A DNA stretch of 64,000 nucleotides from CAILUG01 sp038125665 (lineage in GTDB: Bacteria > Pseudomonadota > Gammaproteobacteria > Pseudomonadales > Pseudohongiellaceae), in the NCBI GenBank assembly GCA_038125665.1, contig JAYPEI010000001.1:310001-374000 (forward strand), written 5' to 3'. Under the pieces are notes generated by a model, which had not been told where the DNA came from, did no database searches, and saw nothing but the letters and a program-made list of their open reading frames with translations. The translations under genes and the position numbers were made by a program. Shown here piece after piece: positions 61,724 through 64,000 of this stretch (its first letter is position 1; every line of letters starts with the position of its first letter).

Positions 61724-63910
61724 ATGACCAACAAGATATCCGCCAGTAATTTGCAGATTTCGCAAGAACTATATGACTTTATCGAAAAAGATGCCTGCCC
61801 TGGGACAGGTATCATCCCAAATCATTTTTGGTCAGAACTCAGCAAGATCTTGCAGGATCTAGCACCGCGTAACCGAGAGTTACTCTTGAAACGAGATGAA
61901 CTTCAAGAAAAAATCGATGCTTGGCACCGGGACCACGACATGGCGTACTACTTGAGCCATCCTCAAGAATACAAATCTTTTCTGCAAGAAATTGGTTATA
62001 TAGTTCCAGTTGGTCCTGACTTTCACATCGGTACCCGAGGCTGTGATTACGAAATTTCTATTGTTGCAGGCCCACAACTCGTAGTACCTGTTATGAACGC
62101 TCGCTATGCCCTGAATGCCGCCAATTCACGCTGGGGATCGTTATTCGATGCTTTATACGGTACGGATGTCATCAGTGAGGAAGAGGGCGCCGAGCGAAGT
62201 GGTGGTTACAATCCTGGTCGTGGAGCCAAAGTCATGGCTTATGCGGATGATTTCTTAGATCAAGCTATTCCTCTTAAGCGAGCTCGTCATGCTCTTGTAA
62301 GACGATATTTTCTATCCAACAAAAGTGGCCATATCGTGCTATCAGTTGAGCTCCAAGACAATACGGTAACAGAGCTAGACAACCCCGATCAGCTGGTAGG
62401 TTTCCAAGGTGGCTTTACCTCACCAACTGCCTTCCTTTTCGCCAATCATGGTTTACACATAGAAATACAGCTGGATGCCAGCAGTATGATAGGCAAACAA
62501 CACCATGCAGGGGTAAAAGATGTTGTCCTGGAATCGGCCATGACGACCATCCAAGATTGCGAAGATTCTATTGCAGCGGTTGATGCCAGCGACAAAGTAC
62601 TTGCTTACCGTAACTGGCTAGGTCTGATGAAAGGTACCTTGAGTGAGACCTTCAAAAAAAGTGATCAAACAATTGAACGTCGTCTTGTCAAAGACCGTCA
62701 ATACAAGGGCACCAGTGGAGAAACAGTTGTGATGCAGGGCCGCAGCCTTCTGCTGGTTCGAAACGTTGGCCATCTCATGACTACTGATGCAGTACTTGAC
62801 GCCAAAGGCAATCAAATCCCTGAGGGGATACTAGATGCTATGGTAACAACCCTTTGTTGTCTTCACGACCTGAGAGGAGATCTTACCCAACGCAATTCTC
62901 GCGAAGGTTCTATCTACATTGTGAAACCAAAGATGCATGGGCCAGAAGAAGTTGCTTTTACGAATGAGCTAATGTCCCGTGTAGAGGCAGCTTATCAGCT
63001 ATCTCCCAATACCATCAAAGTCGGCGTGATGGACGAAGAACGTAGAACCAGTGTCAACTTAAAAGAATGTATTCGAGCAGTGAAGGATCGTGTGTTCTTC
63101 ATCAACACCGGTTTCCTTGATCGTACAGGAGACGAAATACACACTTCTATGCTGGCTGGTCCTTTTTTGCCGAAAGAAGCCGTTAAAGGCCAGCCTTGGA
63201 TAGGTGCTTATGAAAATTCTAATGTGGATGTAGGTATTGGAGCTGGCTTTATTAGTCGAGCCCAAATTGGTAAAGGCATGTGGGCTAAACCAGACATGAT
63301 GGGAGACATGATGTCACAAAAAGTTGTGCATCCTCAGGTCGGAGCAAGCTGCGCATGGGTACCTTCCCCTACTGCGGCAACATTACATGCTATCCATTAT
63401 CATCAAATCAATGTTGCTAGCGTGCAACGCACTTTATCCTCACGGCCTAAAGCTAGTGTTGATGATATTTTGCGTATCCCATTGATGACAGAAAAAACAT
63501 TAAGTTCAGAGGAGATACAAAAAGAGCTCGATAATAATGCTCAGGGCATCTTAGGTTATGTAGTTCGCTGGATTGATCAGGGAGTTGGTTGTTCTAAAGT
63601 GCCAGATATCAGTAATGTCGGCCTGATGGAAGATCGAGCTACTTTGCGAATCTCTTCACAACACATCGCAAACTGGCTATACCATGGTATCTGCTCAGAA
63701 ACCCAGGTCTTGGAGACAATGAAGCGTATGGCTGCGATAGTAGATAGTCAAAATGCTGGTGACTCTAACTATCACCCAATGGCACCTAGCTTCAACGGAA
63801 TAGCTTTTCAAGCAGCTTGCGATCTAGTCTTCAAAGCTATGGCCCAACCTAATGGATATACCGAACCAGTGTTGCATGCACGCCGCCGTGAATTCAAAGC
63901 AAGTTTGTAA
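61724..63910 (+). CDS. glcB: Malate synthase G
   Basis: GlcB condenses glyoxylate and acetyl-CoA to malate. The 728-residue length and SISASNLQISQEL-type start (MTNKISASNLQISQELYDFIEKDACPG) fit the monomeric G form rather than the A form. Visible blocks are ARYALNAANSRWGSLFDALYGTDVI, VVLESAMTTIQDCEDSIAAVDA, RNVGHLMT, GSIYIVKPKMHG and GVMDEERRTSVNLKECI. RDQTLSSRPKASVDDIL-type sequence and a late QAACDLVFKA are also present. No aceA is adjacent, so it likely serves glycolate and glyoxylate use. TATAGAGGTTCTC before the ATG gives a weak ribosome binding site. Confidence 0.97.
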   Translation: MTNKISASNLQISQELYDFIEKDACPGTGIIPNHFWSELSKILQDLAPRNRELLLKRDELQEKIDAWHRDHDMAYYLSHPQEYKSFLQEIGYIVPVGPDFHIGTRGCDYEISIVAGPQLVVPVMNARYALNAANSRWGSLFDALYGTDVISEEEGAERSGGYNPGRGAKVMAYADDFLDQAIPLKRARHALVRRYFLSNKSGHIVLSVELQDNTVTELDNPDQLVGFQGGFTSPTAFLFANHGLHIEIQLDASSMIGKQHHAGVKDVVLESAMTTIQDCEDSIAAVDASDKVLAYRNWLGLMKGTLSETFKKSDQTIERRLVKDRQYKGTSGETVVMQGRSLLLVRNVGHLMTTDAVLDAKGNQIPEGILDAMVTTLCCLHDLRGDLTQRNSREGSIYIVKPKMHGPEEVAFTNELMSRVEAAYQLSPNTIKVGVMDEERRTSVNLKECIRAVKDRVFFINTGFLDRTGDEIHTSMLAGPFLPKEAVKGQPWIGAYENSNVDVGIGAGFISRAQIGKGMWAKPDMMGDMMSQKVVHPQVGASCAWVPSPTAATLHAIHYHQINVASVQRTLSSRPKASVDDILRIPLMTEKTLSSEEIQKELDNNAQGILGYVVRWIDQGVGCSKVPDISNVGLMEDRATLRISSQHIANWLYHGICSETQVLETMKRMAAIVDSQNAGDSNYHPMAPSFNGIAFQAACDLVFKAMAQPNGYTEPVLHARRREFKASL

Positions 63911-63998
63911 TTATTTGATAAGAGCCTTCAGAATTCATACGAAGAAATTTCCGATAAATCTTGCTAGCCATTAATGCACGTTTCGGATTGTGAAGATG
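63894..63998 (-). CDS. Possible 3' end of a convergent gene at the right edge (unidentified)
   Basis: A minus-strand frame stays open from the right edge for 34 codons and stops at 63894. The peptide (NPKRALMASKIYRKFLRMNSEG) looks protein-like but I cannot assign it. It would overlap the end of glcB by 17 bases. It is short enough to be chance. Confidence 0.3.
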   Translation of the reverse strand, partial: HLHNPKRALMASKIYRKFLRMNSEGSYQIITNLL

Positions 63999-64000
63999 GG

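Noticed and set aside
1..64000. CRISPR arrays, insertion sequences, prophage genes, tRNA or rRNA genes
   Set aside because: I saw no regularly spaced repeats, transposase or integrase motifs, or cloverleaf patterns on either strand. A subtle tRNA could be missed by eye.

Overview
The window reads as chromosomal DNA of a gammaproteobacterium, probably a marine heterotroph. The base composition is moderately AT-rich. The left end carries a housekeeping block in the order recJ / thrC-hom-dsbC / rplS-trmD-rimM-rpsP / ffh / ypjD-like / corB-like. From memory this matches the Pseudomonas-type arrangement, minus xerD. The lifestyle markers are large TonB-dependent receptors, a PQQ dehydrogenase with a fused cytochrome c, a soluble NAD-linked formate dehydrogenase, a DUF3604 protein and malate synthase G. 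I saw no insertion sequence, prophage, CRISPR array, tRNA or rRNA.

Layout. 1-11397: partial recJ, an exported HtrA-type protease, threonine biosynthesis (thrC, hom), dsbC, the rpsP-rimM-trmD-rplS operon, ffh, and two membrane proteins. 11473-20748: a Nudix hydrolase, fdhD, the fdsGBA formate dehydrogenase genes behind a long and apparently structured leader, a LysE-type exporter, aroE and mobA. 20742-29680: a pirin, two small membrane proteins, an M16 lipoprotein protease, then a tight run of a MetE-like protein, a PQQ quinohaemoprotein and a NadR-type kinase. 29856-32921: a 1000-residue TonB receptor with its own terminator. 32985-39371: a lipoprotein, an orphan molybdopterin oxidoreductase, and two paralogous Sel1-repeat/prolyl-hydroxylase-type oxygenases around a small exported protein. 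39522-41739: a TPP riboswitch in front of a second TonB receptor. 41838-46874: an aromatic/aspartate aminotransferase, a DUF2452-like protein, an exported esterase and purEK. 46964-51733: a propeller-like exported protein, then a TetR / dienelactone hydrolase / 2-hydroxyacid dehydrogenase / intradiol dioxygenase cluster. 51839-63910: a glycosyltransferase-like protein, a Tat-type exported protein, DUF3604 with a parvulin, GNAT, DUF2244, a 3-mercaptopyruvate sulfurtransferase, a flavin reductase-type protein, a large haem/propeller exported protein and glcB.

How the genes fit together. FdhD, MobA, FdsGBA and a second molybdopterin oxidoreductase form a molybdenum-enzyme theme. FdhD delivers sulfur to the cofactor, MobA may add the nucleotide, and FdsGBA oxidises formate to make NADH. 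The PQQ dehydrogenase, the haem/propeller protein and the hydroxyquinol-type dioxygenase cluster suggest use of alcohols and aromatic breakdown products. The TPP-controlled TonB receptor suggests import of thiamin or a precursor across the outer membrane.

The most interesting unexplained signals are the structured leader of the fds genes (about 13166-13300), the riboswitch-controlled TonB receptor, the Sel1/oxygenase gene pair, the MetE-like/PQQ/NadR-like run with a possible ATT start codon, and the haem/propeller protein at 59324-61516. Nothing here amounts to a proven new system. All assignments come from reading motifs by eye, without database searches.
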